NCBI GenBank assembly: GCA_033283165.1
Contig: JAWMQL010000001.1
Location: forward strand, 558,001-622,000
Reading direction: 5' to 3'
Length of the DNA stretch: 64,000 bases
Origin: JAWMQL01 sp033283165
Lineage (GTDB): Bacteria; Pseudomonadota; Gammaproteobacteria; Pseudomonadales; Halieaceae
The position numbers and the translations under genes are program-made. Position 1 is the first letter of the stretch; each line of letters starts with the position of its first letter. A model generated the notes under the pieces. That model searched no databases and was not told the origin of the DNA. It worked only from the letters and a program-made list of their open reading frames with translations. Below, piece by piece: positions 48,818 to 57,932 of the stretch.

Positions 48818-49645
48818 GTGGCGAGTCGTATTGCCGGTCGATTTCAGCAGTTGGCGGAACAGGGGCGCAAGGCCCTGATTCCCTATGTTGTTGCCGGCGA
48901 CCCGGACCTGCAGACCACCGTCCCCCTTATGCATAGCCTGGTGGCAGCGGGCGCTGACGTGCTGGAACTGGGCGTGCCGTTTTCCGATCCCATGTCGGAG
49001 GGGCCGGTGATCCAGCTGGCCCATGAGCGGGCCCTGGCCCATCACACGCGCTTGCGCGACGCGCTGGACCTGGTGGCGGTGTTCCGGCGCGAGGACCAGG
49101 ATACGCCGGTGTTGTTGATGGGCTATGCCAACCCGGTGGAACACATGGGTTACGCGGCCTTCGCGGATGCAGCGACTGCGGCCGGTGTAGATGCCCTGCT
49201 GACGGTGGACATCCCGCCCGAGGAAGTGGATCTGGTCAATCGCGAGTTACACCGGGTCGGTATGGACAATATCTTCCTGGTCGCCCCGACAACCCCTGAG
49301 GCGCGAGTGGAGCAGATTGCCGAGCAGGCTTCGGGCTTCCTGTATTACGTATCGCTCAAAGGTGTTACTGGCGCCGGTCACCTGGATGCGGACGATGTGG
49401 CAAAACACATCGCCCTGATCCGCCGCCACTCGGACCTGCCCGTGGCGGTCGGTTTTGGCATCAAGGATGCCGAGTCGGCCAGGCTGATCGCCGGCCTCGC
49501 GGATGGCGTGGTGGTCGGGAGCGCGCTGGTCGATCGTGTCGCGCGCAGTATCGAGTCCGGCGGGACCCGCGAACAGGCGCTGGAGGCTGCGACCAGTCTG
49601 CTGCGGGAGATTCGCGCGGGGGTAGACAGCAGCGCCGCTTCCTAG
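48818..49645 (+). CDS. trpA: Tryptophan synthase alpha chain
   Basis: 275 aa from GTG 48818 behind GGGAGGTTTG. It cleaves indole-3-glycerol phosphate. Family motifs: VLELGVPFSDPMSEGPVIQL with Glu50 at the place of E. coli Glu49. The next catalytic site is unusual: the residue aligned with Asp60 is Glu61 in SEGP. Other parts are normal (LLMGYANPVEHMG, VTGAGHLD, VAVGFGIKD, VVVGSALVDRVA). The conservative D-to-E change deserves checking; the protein is otherwise complete. Confidence 0.95.
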   Translation: MASRIAGRFQQLAEQGRKALIPYVVAGDPDLQTTVPLMHSLVAAGADVLELGVPFSDPMSEGPVIQLAHERALAHHTRLRDALDLVAVFRREDQDTPVLLMGYANPVEHMGYAAFADAATAAGVDALLTVDIPPEEVDLVNRELHRVGMDNIFLVAPTTPEARVEQIAEQASGFLYYVSLKGVTGAGHLDADDVAKHIALIRRHSDLPVAVGFGIKDAESARLIAGLADGVVVGSALVDRVARSIESGGTREQALEAATSLLREIRAGVDSSAAS

Positions 49646-49662
49646 ATACGCGGTCAGATGTT

Positions 49663-49687
49663 TATAATGGCCCCCTTTACCGGGGGG
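49663..49687 (+). promoter_or_regulatory. accD: Candidate -10 element and SD-masking hairpin of accD
   Basis: A TATAAT (49663-49668) with no good -35. It is followed by CCCCC-TTTACC-GGGGG (49671-49686). The G-run is also the accD ribosome site, 6 nt before the ATG. Read-through RNA from trpA would hide it in a five-pair GC stem, while RNA started from the -10 would lack most of the 5' arm. This is a structural prediction by eye. Confidence 0.4.
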
Positions 49688-49692
49688 AACAC

Positions 49693-50742
49693 ATGAGCTG
49701 GATCGACAAAATACTGCCCCAGGGCGTACGCCGTTCTGAGGGCCAGAAGCGCTCCAGTGTGCCCGAGGGCTTGTGGAAGAAATGTGTCAAGTGCGACGCG
49801 GTGTTGTACCGCCCCGACCTTGAGCGCAACCTCGATGTCTGCCCCAAGTGCGACCACCATATGCGTATCGGCGCTCGCCGCCGACTCGATATTTTCCTCG
49901 ACGCGGACAGTGGCGAGGAGATACTCGCCGACATCGAACCCATCGATCGCCTCAAGTTCAAGGACAAGAAGCGCTACCGCGACCGGCTGGCCGGGGCCCA
50001 GCGCTCTACCGGCGAAAAGGACGCACTGATTGCCATGCGCGGCACCTTGCAGAGCATGCCGCTGGTGGCGGTCGCGTTCGAGTTCAATTTCCACGGTGGC
50101 TCTATGGGCTACGCGGTGGGTGAGAAATTCACCCGTGCCGCCCAAATCGCTCTGCAGGAACGGGTGCCGCTGGTATGTTTCTCCGCCTCCGGTGGCGCCC
50201 GCATGCAGGAAGCCCTGATCTCACTGATGCAGATGGCCAAGACCAGCGCCGTTATCGAGCGGATGAAGGTGCAGGGCGTGCCCTATATTTCGGTCATGAC
50301 CGATCCGATTTACGGCGGCGTATCGGCTTCGCTGGCCTTGCTGGGGGATATCAACGTGGCGGAACCGGAGGCCCGGGCCGGATTCGCCGGCCCCAACATC
50401 ATCGAGCAGACCATTCGCCAGAAGTTGCCACCGGGCTTCCAGCGTAGCGAATTTCTGCTGGAACATGGCGCCATCGACATGATCGTGCACCGCACCGAAT
50501 TGCGCGACACGCTGGGTCGACTGCTGGCCAAGATGACCGGGGTTAAACCTGCGCCGGACAGCGCCCTGGAGCCGGTGCCGGCGGTAGAGATGGGCGAGGC
50601 GCCGGAATACGACGGCGGACCTATCGAAGAAGAGCCGCCGGAGCCGACACCCCAGGACCCGGCAGCGGTGCTGCCGGATACCGAGGAGCCTCCCCTCGAA
50701 GATGCGGAAGAACAGGAGAGCCGCCCGCGGGGAAATGACTGA
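49693..50742 (+). CDS. accD: Acetyl-CoA carboxylase carboxyltransferase beta subunit
   Basis: 349 aa. With AccA it transfers CO2 to acetyl-CoA to make malonyl-CoA. Zinc-ribbon Cys: CVKC (31-34) and CPKC (50-53). The carboxyltransferase core has CFSASGGARMQEALISLMQM and DPIYGGVSASLALLGD. The last 60 residues are acidic and Pro-rich (GGPIEEEPPEPTPQDPAAVL), longer than in E. coli. It overlaps folC by 8 nt. Its leader contains the hairpin described above. Confidence 0.97.
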   Translation: MSWIDKILPQGVRRSEGQKRSSVPEGLWKKCVKCDAVLYRPDLERNLDVCPKCDHHMRIGARRRLDIFLDADSGEEILADIEPIDRLKFKDKKRYRDRLAGAQRSTGEKDALIAMRGTLQSMPLVAVAFEFNFHGGSMGYAVGEKFTRAAQIALQERVPLVCFSASGGARMQEALISLMQMAKTSAVIERMKVQGVPYISVMTDPIYGGVSASLALLGDINVAEPEARAGFAGPNIIEQTIRQKLPPGFQRSEFLLEHGAIDMIVHRTELRDTLGRLLAKMTGVKPAPDSALEPVPAVEMGEAPEYDGGPIEEEPPEPTPQDPAAVLPDTEEPPLEDAEEQESRPRGND

Positions 50743-52006
50743 GCCCACGCTTGCGTCCTGGCTGCAACGGCTGGAACGGCTGCATCCCACTGAAATCGAT
50801 CTCGGCCTGGAACGGGTGTCCCGCGTCGCCGGGCGGCTGGGCCTGTTGCAGCCTGCTGTTCCCGTGCTGACCGTGGCGGGCACCAACGGCAAGGGATCCA
50901 CCGTGGCCGTCATGGAAGCGGCACTCCTGGACAAGGGTTGCCGCGCCGGCGTCTATACCTCGCCCCATATCCTGCGTTTCAACGAGCGTATCCGGGTGGC
51001 GGGGGAGGAAGCCAGCGACGCGGATATCTGTATGGCGTTCGCCGCGATAGAGGGGGTGCGGGGGGAGACTTCCCTGACGTATTTTGAATTCGCCACACTG
51101 GCCGCCCTGTATCTGTTCCAGCGCTCGAAAGTGGAGTTTATCCTGCTGGAGGTTGGCCTGGGTGGGCGCCTGGACGCGGTTAACATAATCGATCCCACGG
51201 TGGCCGTCATCACCAGTATCGGTCTGGACCATCGGGACTGGCTGGGTCAGGACCGTGAGGCGATTGCGCTGGAAAAGGCCGGTATTCTGCGCCCGGACGC
51301 GCCGGCGGTGATCGCCGACCCGGACCCGCCCGCCAGCCTGATCCAGGCAGCGCAGGAAGGCGCCGCGCAGCTCTATCTCTGGGGACGCGATTTCGAACTG
51401 GGGGCATCGGGCGGCTACCTGCAGCGTCGCGACGGATCGAGGCTGGAACTGCCCGACCTGCCCCCCGGGGCGCTGTTGCCGCAGAACGTCGCCGCCGCGC
51501 TGCAGGCGCTGGAACTGGCGGGTATTGAGTCGGAGCCGGCCCGCCTGCCAGCGGTTCTCTCCTCAGTTTCCCTGGCCGGGCGGCGCCAGAGCCTGAGCGT
51601 GGCGGGTCGGGAGTACCTGCTGGATGTCGCTCACAACCCGGAATCGGTTGCCGCCCTGCTGGCGTACCTGGATGAGAGTCCCGGCAGCGGAAAAACCCTG
51701 GCCCTGTTCGCCGTGATGTCCGACAAGGACATCGCGGGCATGCTGGGTCTTGCCGGGAAACATTTTGACGCCTGGTTCCTGGCGTCTCTGCCCGGTGTGG
51801 CCAGGGGGGAGGACGCGGAACGGGTGGCCGCGTTGTTGCGGGACGCAGGGGAGCATATGATCAGCGTCAGCAGGAATCCGTGCCAGGCCTTGCGGCGGGC
51901 GCAGGGTGTCATGGCGGTCGGGGACAGGCTGGTGATATTCGGCTCTTTTTACACTGTCGGCGGCGTGTTGCCGTCCCTGTACAAGGATCTGGAGAAAACG
52001 CGTTGA
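50735..52006 (+). CDS. folC: Folylpolyglutamate/dihydrofolate synthase
   Basis: 423 aa from ATG 50735 (MTEPTLASWLQRLERL). It adds glutamate to dihydropteroate and folates. The P-loop is VLTVAGTNGKGSTVAVMEAA; the Mur-ligase centre is FEFATLAALYLFQ, with LEVGLGGRLDAVN; and the C-terminal domain has LLDVAHNPESVAALLAYL. It overlaps accD upstream and dedD (TTGA) downstream. Confidence 0.95.
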   Translation: MTEPTLASWLQRLERLHPTEIDLGLERVSRVAGRLGLLQPAVPVLTVAGTNGKGSTVAVMEAALLDKGCRAGVYTSPHILRFNERIRVAGEEASDADICMAFAAIEGVRGETSLTYFEFATLAALYLFQRSKVEFILLEVGLGGRLDAVNIIDPTVAVITSIGLDHRDWLGQDREAIALEKAGILRPDAPAVIADPDPPASLIQAAQEGAAQLYLWGRDFELGASGGYLQRRDGSRLELPDLPPGALLPQNVAAALQALELAGIESEPARLPAVLSSVSLAGRRQSLSVAGREYLLDVAHNPESVAALLAYLDESPGSGKTLALFAVMSDKDIAGMLGLAGKHFDAWFLASLPGVARGEDAERVAALLRDAGEHMISVSRNPCQALRRAQGVMAVGDRLVIFGSFYTVGGVLPSLYKDLEKTR

Positions 52007-52629
52007 ACGAAGTACTGAAACAACGCCTGGTGGGAGCGCTCATCCTGGTCGCCCTGGGCGTGGTTTTCTGGCCAATAATTTTCGTCCAGCCGGAGAGTGA
52101 CGCCGGGAGCGAACACTATGCCATGCCGCCCGGCCCGCGGGTCGATACCAGCCCGGTGCCAGCGCCGGACGAGGCGGGCTTGCGCGGCGGGTTTCTCGAG
52201 CAGCCGGGGCAGGGCGAACCCGCCGGCGGCAGCCAGCCGGTTCCGGACGAGTCTGCCGCGCAGGAACAGACTGATCCGGCCCCGCCGGTGGCCAGCGCGC
52301 CTGCGCCGGCCAGGGCGGCACCGAAGTCTGCAGCGGAACGGCTGCGGCAGGAGCCACCCGTAGAGCCCGCTATAGACGCGGATGGCGTTCCCGTGGCCTG
52401 GATGTTACAGGTCGCCAGTGTCAGTTCCCAGGATAAGGCTGAACAGCTGCGGGACCGCCTGGTGGGCCTGGGCCACAAGGCCTATTTCAAGAAAATCCCG
52501 CGCAACGGCAAAACCCTGTGGCGCGTATATATCGGTCCAAAGTTCGAAAAGGCAAAGCTGGAGGCCATCCGCACGGAGGTGGATGCCGCGGTCGGCGTCC
52601 AGTCCCTGGTCGTACGGTATTACCCTTGA
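52003..52629 (+). CDS. dedD: SPOR-domain protein, DedD-like
   Basis: 208 aa from TTG 52003, which overlaps the folC stop. It is an inner-membrane cell-division protein: a TM helix near residues 8-29 (LVGALILVALGVVFWPIIFV), a Pro/Ala/Glu-rich linker, and a C-terminal SPOR domain (WMLQVASVSSQDKAEQLRDR, then YFKKIPRNGKTLWRVYIGP) that binds denuded septal peptidoglycan. Synteny (folC-dedD-cvpA-purF) supports the name. Confidence 0.88.
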   Translation: MNEVLKQRLVGALILVALGVVFWPIIFVQPESDAGSEHYAMPPGPRVDTSPVPAPDEAGLRGGFLEQPGQGEPAGGSQPVPDESAAQEQTDPAPPVASAPAPARAAPKSAAERLRQEPPVEPAIDADGVPVAWMLQVASVSSQDKAEQLRDRLVGLGHKAYFKKIPRNGKTLWRVYIGPKFEKAKLEAIRTEVDAAVGVQSLVVRYYP

Positions 52630-52714
52630 TGCCGCTGCCGGTCAGTTGGGCGCGTCACCCGGGCTCTGGTAGAATGCGCGCAACGCGGTGGGGCGCTGGC
52701 GCGCGCCGGGACGA

Positions 52715-53254
52715 ATGCTGAATATTTCGCAGTTTAACTGGGTCGACTGGGCCATACTGGCGGTAGTCGCCTTGTCGACCCTGATCAGTCTCTGGCGCGG
52801 GTTTGCCCGGGAAGCACTGTCGCTGGCTGGCTGGGTTGCGGCCTTCCTGATCGCCAATATGTACGCGGCCCGGATGGCCCCTCTGTTGAGCGGAATGACG
52901 GACAATCCCACCATTCGGTTCGTGGCCGGCTTCGCCCTGCTGTTTGTTGCCACGCTGCTGGTGACCGGTGTGGTGGTGATGTTGGCGAAGCAATTGATTC
53001 GAATGACCGGGCTGGGCACCCTTGACCGCTTGCTTGGTACGGTGTTCGGGGTAGCCCGGGGCCTGATTCTGATCGTGGTGGCGGTATTCCTGGCGGAGCA
53101 GTTGTTGCCCCCGGAGGAGCAGGACTGGCTTTACCAGTCCCAGCTGATGCCCCAGGTCGATATGCTGGTGATCTGGATGCAGGAGCTCTTCCATGAGGTC
53201 CGGGACGGGCAATTGATGGTTTTTTTGACTGGACACGGTGAGGTAATGACCTAG
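52715..53254 (+). CDS. cvpA: CvpA-family membrane protein
   Basis: 179 aa from ATG 52715 (MLNISQFNWVDWAILAVVAL); the nine-codon extension is rejected. Four hydrophobic segments. Family motif: LISLWRGFAREALSLAGWVA, then LIRMTGLGTLDRLLGTVFGV. CvpA affects colicin V production, biofilm and envelope stress in other bacteria. Its stop abuts the purF start (TAGATG), so the two are co-transcribed. Confidence 0.92.
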   Translation: MLNISQFNWVDWAILAVVALSTLISLWRGFAREALSLAGWVAAFLIANMYAARMAPLLSGMTDNPTIRFVAGFALLFVATLLVTGVVVMLAKQLIRMTGLGTLDRLLGTVFGVARGLILIVVAVFLAEQLLPPEEQDWLYQSQLMPQVDMLVIWMQELFHEVRDGQLMVFLTGHGEVMT

Positions 53255-54775
53255 ATGTGTGGCCTGGTTGGTGTGGTGGGCAAGACCGATGTCGCCCCGG
53301 ACATATATGATGCGTTAACGGTGCTGCAGCACCGGGGACAGGACGCGGCCGGTATCATGACCTGCAGTGGTGGCCGGTTCAGTCAGCGTAAGAGCGAGGG
53401 GCTGGTGCGGGACGTATTCCGGCAGCACCACATGCAGCGGCTGGGGGGCACGATCGGTATCGGTCATGTGCGCTACCCGACCGCGGGCAGTTCCGGTCCG
53501 GCCCTGGCGCAACCCTTCTATGTCAACTCGCCCTACGGTATCGCCCTGGCGCATAACGGCAACCTGACCAATTCCGCCCAACTGGCCCGTGAGTTGTTCC
53601 AGGACGACTTGCGCCACCTGAATACCGATTCCGATTCCGAGGTGTTGCTGAATATCTTCGCCCATGAGTTGCAGACCCTGGGTAAGCTGACGCCGCGCGC
53701 CGAGGACATCTTTACCGCGGTGAGTGCTGTTTACCGGCGCTGCCGCGGTGGCTACGCGGTGGTCGCCATGCTGGTGGACTACGGCGTGGTGGCATTTCGC
53801 GACCCCCTGGGTATCCGGCCGCTGGTGGTGGGCCGACGCGACACCCGCAAGGGCAGTGAATACATGGTGGCGTCCGAGAGCGTGGCCCTGGACGTACTGG
53901 GCTTCAGCCTCGAAAGTGACGTGGCGCCCGGGGAGGCCATCTACATCGACATGGAGGGCAGGCTGCACCGTCAGCAGTGCGTCAAGAACGCGCGCCTCAG
54001 CCCCTGTATCTTCGAGCACGTTTACTTTGCCCGGCCGGATTCGCTGATGGACGGTATTTCGGTCTACAAAACCCGCATGCGCCAGGGTGAGGCCCTGGCG
54101 CGCAAGATACTGGCGGAACGCCCCGACCACGATATCGACGTGGTCATTCCGATACCGGACACCAGCCGTATCGCCGCCCAGTCCATGGCATTCGAACTGG
54201 GTATCAAGTTCCGTGAAGGCCTGATGAAAAACCGCTATATCGGCCGGACGTTTATCATGCCGGGGCAGAGCCAGCGCAAGAAGTCCGTGCGCCAGAAACT
54301 GAACCCGGTGCCCCTCGAATTCGAGGGCAAGAACGTGATGCTGGTGGACGATTCGATCGTGCGCGGGACGACTTGCCGGCAGATCATCCAGATGGCGCGG
54401 GAAGCCGGGGCCAACAAGGTCTATTTCGCCTCTGCGGCACCCCCGGTTCGTTATCCGAATGTCTACGGCATCGATATGCCCTCAGCCCGGGAACTGATCG
54501 CCCACGGCCGGACCGTGGAGGAGGTGCAGGAACTGATCGGCGCCGACTGGCTGGTCTACCAGGACCTCGACGACCTGGTGAAGAGTTCGCTGGAGGGTAA
54601 TCCCTCCGTCAGCGGTTTTGACTGTTCGGTATTCAACGGCGAGTATATCTCCGGGGACGTGGATGACAGCTACCTGGAGCGATTGGAAGCCGAACGCAAC
54701 GACGATGCCCAGGCCGCCCGACGCGCGGCGCTGGTCGCGGACGGGGCCGTGGTAGGCCTGCACAACGCAGATTGA
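53255..54775 (+). CDS. purF: Amidophosphoribosyltransferase
   Basis: 506 aa. It is the first committed step of purine synthesis. The N-terminal nucleophile Cys2 follows Met1 (MCGLVGVVG), with DALTVLQHRGQDAAGIM. The PRTase domain has the PRPP motif VMLVDDSIVRGTTCRQIIQM. Length agrees with E. coli PurF. A GAGGT lies in the cvpA 3' end. Confidence 0.97.
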   Translation: MCGLVGVVGKTDVAPDIYDALTVLQHRGQDAAGIMTCSGGRFSQRKSEGLVRDVFRQHHMQRLGGTIGIGHVRYPTAGSSGPALAQPFYVNSPYGIALAHNGNLTNSAQLARELFQDDLRHLNTDSDSEVLLNIFAHELQTLGKLTPRAEDIFTAVSAVYRRCRGGYAVVAMLVDYGVVAFRDPLGIRPLVVGRRDTRKGSEYMVASESVALDVLGFSLESDVAPGEAIYIDMEGRLHRQQCVKNARLSPCIFEHVYFARPDSLMDGISVYKTRMRQGEALARKILAERPDHDIDVVIPIPDTSRIAAQSMAFELGIKFREGLMKNRYIGRTFIMPGQSQRKKSVRQKLNPVPLEFEGKNVMLVDDSIVRGTTCRQIIQMAREAGANKVYFASAAPPVRYPNVYGIDMPSARELIAHGRTVEEVQELIGADWLVYQDLDDLVKSSLEGNPSVSGFDCSVFNGEYISGDVDDSYLERLEAERNDDAQAARRAALVADGAVVGLHNAD

Positions 54776-54779
54776 CGAG

Positions 54780-55982
54780 ATGACTGACTCAGAGGACGAC
54801 AAGCCCCTGGCGGGGGCGCAGCTGGACACCCTGGCGGTTCGCGCGGGTATCCATCGCACCCAGGAAGGTGAGCATGCGGAACCCATATTCGCCACTTCCA
54901 GCTACGTCTTCGCCAACGCGGCGGAAGCGGCCGCACGGTTTGCCGGAGAAGAGGACGGCAATGTCTACTCGCGCTACACCAATCCCACCGTGCGCACTTT
55001 CGAGGAGCGCCTGGCGGCCCTGGAGGGAGGCGAGGCGGCGGTGGGCACAGCCTCCGGCATGGCCGCCATCCTGAGTACCTGCATGGCCCTGCTCAAGGCC
55101 GGTGACCACGTCGTGTGTTCGCGCAATGTTTTTGGCACCACGGTCAACCTGTTCGGCAAATACCTGGCCAGGTTCGGGGTGGAGGTGACTTTCGTACCCC
55201 TGCTCGACATGGACCTGTGGCAGGCCGCGATCCGCCCCAATACCGCCATGCTGTTCATGGAGACGCCCTCCAACCCCCTGTGCGAGGTGGCGGACCTGGC
55301 CGCGCTCAGTGCCCTGGCCCGCGCCAACGGCGCCCTGCTGGTGGTGGACAATTGTTTCTGTACCCCGGCGCTGCAGACGCCGTTGGCCCTGGGCGCCGAT
55401 ATCGTCATCCATTCAGCCACCAAGTACCTGGATGGGCAGGGCCGCTGCGTGGGCGGTGCCGCGGTGGGCCGTGAAGAACTGATGCAGGAACTGGTCGTTT
55501 TTCTGCGCACCTGCGGTCCGACCATGAGCGCCTTCAATGCCTGGGTGTTCCTGAAGGGGCTGGAGACCCTGCGCCTGCGCATGGACGCCCACAGCGCCGC
55601 TGCGCTCGACGTGGCCTGCTGGCTCCAGCAGCAGCCCGCGGTCGAGCGGGTCTACTATGCCGGGCTGGAAGAGCATCCCGGCCACGAACTGGCACGGCGC
55701 CAGCAGCGCGCCTTTGGCGGTGTGCTGTCCTTCGAGGTACGGGGTGGCAGGGAACAGGCCTGGGCCTGCATCGACGGGACGCGGATCCTGTCCCTGACCG
55801 CCAATCTGGGCGACGCCAAGACCACGATCGTACACCCGGCCACTACCACCCACGGCCGCCTGACCCCCGAACAACGGGCCGAGGCGGGCATCGGGGAAAA
55901 CCTGATCCGGGTTGCGGTGGGCCTGGAGCACGTGGACGACATCAAGGCCGACCTGCAGCGGGGACTGGCGCGGCTGGCCTGA
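54780..55982 (+). CDS. metZ: O-succinylhomoserine sulfhydrylase
   Basis: 400 aa PLP enzyme of the Cys/Met metabolism family. It makes homocysteine from O-succinylhomoserine and sulfide. Motifs: EPIFATSSYVFANAAEAAAR, YSRYTNPTVRTFEERLAALE, GTASGMAAIL, the PLP lysine in HSATKYLDGQGR (Lys215), and SLGD-like TANLGDAKTTIVHPATTTHG. It lies 4 bp after purF, the same order as Pseudomonas metZ, which supports the symbol. Confidence 0.93.
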   Translation: MTDSEDDKPLAGAQLDTLAVRAGIHRTQEGEHAEPIFATSSYVFANAAEAAARFAGEEDGNVYSRYTNPTVRTFEERLAALEGGEAAVGTASGMAAILSTCMALLKAGDHVVCSRNVFGTTVNLFGKYLARFGVEVTFVPLLDMDLWQAAIRPNTAMLFMETPSNPLCEVADLAALSALARANGALLVVDNCFCTPALQTPLALGADIVIHSATKYLDGQGRCVGGAAVGREELMQELVVFLRTCGPTMSAFNAWVFLKGLETLRLRMDAHSAAALDVACWLQQQPAVERVYYAGLEEHPGHELARRQQRAFGGVLSFEVRGGREQAWACIDGTRILSLTANLGDAKTTIVHPATTTHGRLTPEQRAEAGIGENLIRVAVGLEHVDDIKADLQRGLARLA

Positions 55983-56011
55983 CTCGCAACCCTCATCCCG
56001 GGACAAGAACA

Positions 56012-56938
56012 ATGCAACTACAGGGAGTGATCGACAGTGCCGTAAACGAGATCGGCCGGGTGCTGCTGGGCAAGGAGCCCCAGGTCCGCCTGGCGCTGTG
56101 CTGCCTGTTTGCTCGTGGGCACCTGTTGATCGAAGACCTGCCCGGCATGGGCAAGACCACCCTGTCCCACGCCCTGGCGCAAGTGCTGGGCCTGTCCTAC
56201 AAACGGGTGCAGTTCACCTCCGACCTGCTGCCGGCGGATATTCTCGGCGTCTCGGTTTACGACACCCGCGACGCGAGTTTCTCCTTTCACCCCGGTCCCG
56301 TGTTTACCCAGGTTCTGCTGGCAGATGAGATCAACCGCACCACGCCACGTACCCAGAGCGCCCTGCTGGAAGCCATGGCGGAGGGGCAGGTGACGGTGGA
56401 GGGTGAGACGCGACCCCTGCCGGATCCCTTTTTCGTCATCGCCACCCAGAACCCCATTCACCAGTCCGGCACCTACCCGTTGCCGGAATCTCAGCTTGAC
56501 CGTTTCCTCATGCGCCTGGAGTTGGGTTACCCGCATCCCCGCGCGGAGCGGGAAATGTTCGAGCGAAAACACGTGGGGGTGGGCGAAATCGAACTGGCGC
56601 AGTGTGTCACCGGTGAGCAGCTGCGGCAGATACGGGCGGCGGTGGAGCAGGTACACGCGTCTGACAACCTGCTCGACTACCTGCAGCGCCTGGTGGCCTT
56701 CAGTCGCCAGGCCCAGGAGTTCGAGGTGGGATTGTCGCCCCGCGGGGCACTGGCCCTGCTGGATTGTGCGCGGACCTGGGCTGTCATGCAAAGCCGTGGC
56801 CACGTGGTGCCGGAGGATCTCCAGATGGTGCTGCCCGCAGTGGCCGGCCATCGCCTGGTGCCGCGCGGCGACTACGCCGGCGATGGCGCCGCCCTGGTCG
56901 AGTTGTTGCAGCGCAATGTGGACGTGGTAAAACCCTGA
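56012..56938 (+). CDS. MoxR-family AAA+ ATPase
   Basis: 308 aa. Walker A LPGMGKTTLSHALAQVLG (near residue 45), Walker B VLLADEINRTTPRTQSALLE, sensor segment FFVIATQNPIHQSGTYPLPE. It is a chaperone-type MoxR AAA+ protein, usually acting with a DUF58/VWA partner. It heads a three-gene run with DUF58 and TgpA, 4 bp apart. The same trio is next to the essential tgpA in Pseudomonas. Confidence 0.93.
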   Translation: MQLQGVIDSAVNEIGRVLLGKEPQVRLALCCLFARGHLLIEDLPGMGKTTLSHALAQVLGLSYKRVQFTSDLLPADILGVSVYDTRDASFSFHPGPVFTQVLLADEINRTTPRTQSALLEAMAEGQVTVEGETRPLPDPFFVIATQNPIHQSGTYPLPESQLDRFLMRLELGYPHPRAEREMFERKHVGVGEIELAQCVTGEQLRQIRAAVEQVHASDNLLDYLQRLVAFSRQAQEFEVGLSPRGALALLDCARTWAVMQSRGHVVPEDLQMVLPAVAGHRLVPRGDYAGDGAALVELLQRNVDVVKP

Positions 56939-56942
56939 GTTC

Positions 56943-57932
56943 ATGTTTGCGGCGACGGACAGAGATAACCTGATCCGGCGCGCCCGCGAGCGCTTCCAGG
57001 CGTGGGTCAATCGGCGCATTCCTCCCGCCTCCAGTGTTACCCTGGACCAGAAGCGGGTATTCATCTTCCCTTCCAGGGTGGGCTTTTTTTTCGGCCTGTG
57101 CCTGTTGCTGATGCTGCTGACGGCCATCAACTACCAGAACAACATGGCCTATGCCCTGACCTTTCTGCTGGCGACCCTGTTCGTGGTCGGGGTGTTGCAT
57201 ACCTACGCCAACCTGGCCGGTCTGACTCTCCGGGCCGGGCACGCGGGTTCTGCGTTTCCCGGCCAGCAGGTGGATTTCGAGGTGCTGCTGGAGCGCAGCC
57301 GCCAGCAGCATCATTACGCCCTGCACCTGGGCTGGCCCGGAGGTAGTGACGCGGTGGTCAACCTGGTCGAGCAGGACCGCCTGAGCGTCGTCCTGCACAT
57401 CCCGGTGGGGGAGCGCGGGCGGTTTTATCCCGGGCGCCTGCTCGTGGAGTCCACCTATCCGCTCGGGCTGCTGCGTTGCTGGACCTGGGTGGACCTGGAT
57501 ATCCACGCCCTGGTCTATCCCCGACCGTTGCCTGGCGCAGAGCCTCCAGGTGAGGCTTCCGACCAGCCCGAGGGGGTCGCGGCTCCGGCCCCCGGAAAGG
57601 ATGACTTTCACGGCCTGCGGGCCTACCGCGCGGGCGATTCCCTCCGTCACGTGAACTGGAAGGGCCTGGCGAAAGGGCAGGGCCTGTACAGTAAACAGTA
57701 CATGGCCTATGCCGAGCGTAGCGTCTGGCTGGATTGGGAGATGTTTCCCGGTGTCGGTACCGAACAGCGACTGTCGCAGCTGTGTTACTGGGTTTTGCAG
57801 CTCGACGGGCGCAATGAGGAGTACGGCCTGCGTTTGCCGGGAGTGACGATCGCCCCGGCCAGCGGCGAGCGGCACCGGGAGCAGGTTTTGAAGGCCCTGG
57901 CCCTGTTCCGGGCGCCGGAGTCACGGCGGTGA
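56943..57932 (+). CDS. DUF58 domain protein
   Basis: 329 aa. Two close N-terminal membrane helices (FFFGLCLLLMLLTAINYQNN, then LTFLLATLFVVGVLHTYANL), a beta-rich domain, and the DUF58 signature FHGLRAYRAGDSLRHVNWKG. It probably works with the MoxR ATPase on an envelope substrate. Its stop overlaps the tgpA start (GTGA). Confidence 0.92.
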   Translation: MFAATDRDNLIRRARERFQAWVNRRIPPASSVTLDQKRVFIFPSRVGFFFGLCLLLMLLTAINYQNNMAYALTFLLATLFVVGVLHTYANLAGLTLRAGHAGSAFPGQQVDFEVLLERSRQQHHYALHLGWPGGSDAVVNLVEQDRLSVVLHIPVGERGRFYPGRLLVESTYPLGLLRCWTWVDLDIHALVYPRPLPGAEPPGEASDQPEGVAAPAPGKDDFHGLRAYRAGDSLRHVNWKGLAKGQGLYSKQYMAYAERSVWLDWEMFPGVGTEQRLSQLCYWVLQLDGRNEEYGLRLPGVTIAPASGERHREQVLKALALFRAPESRR

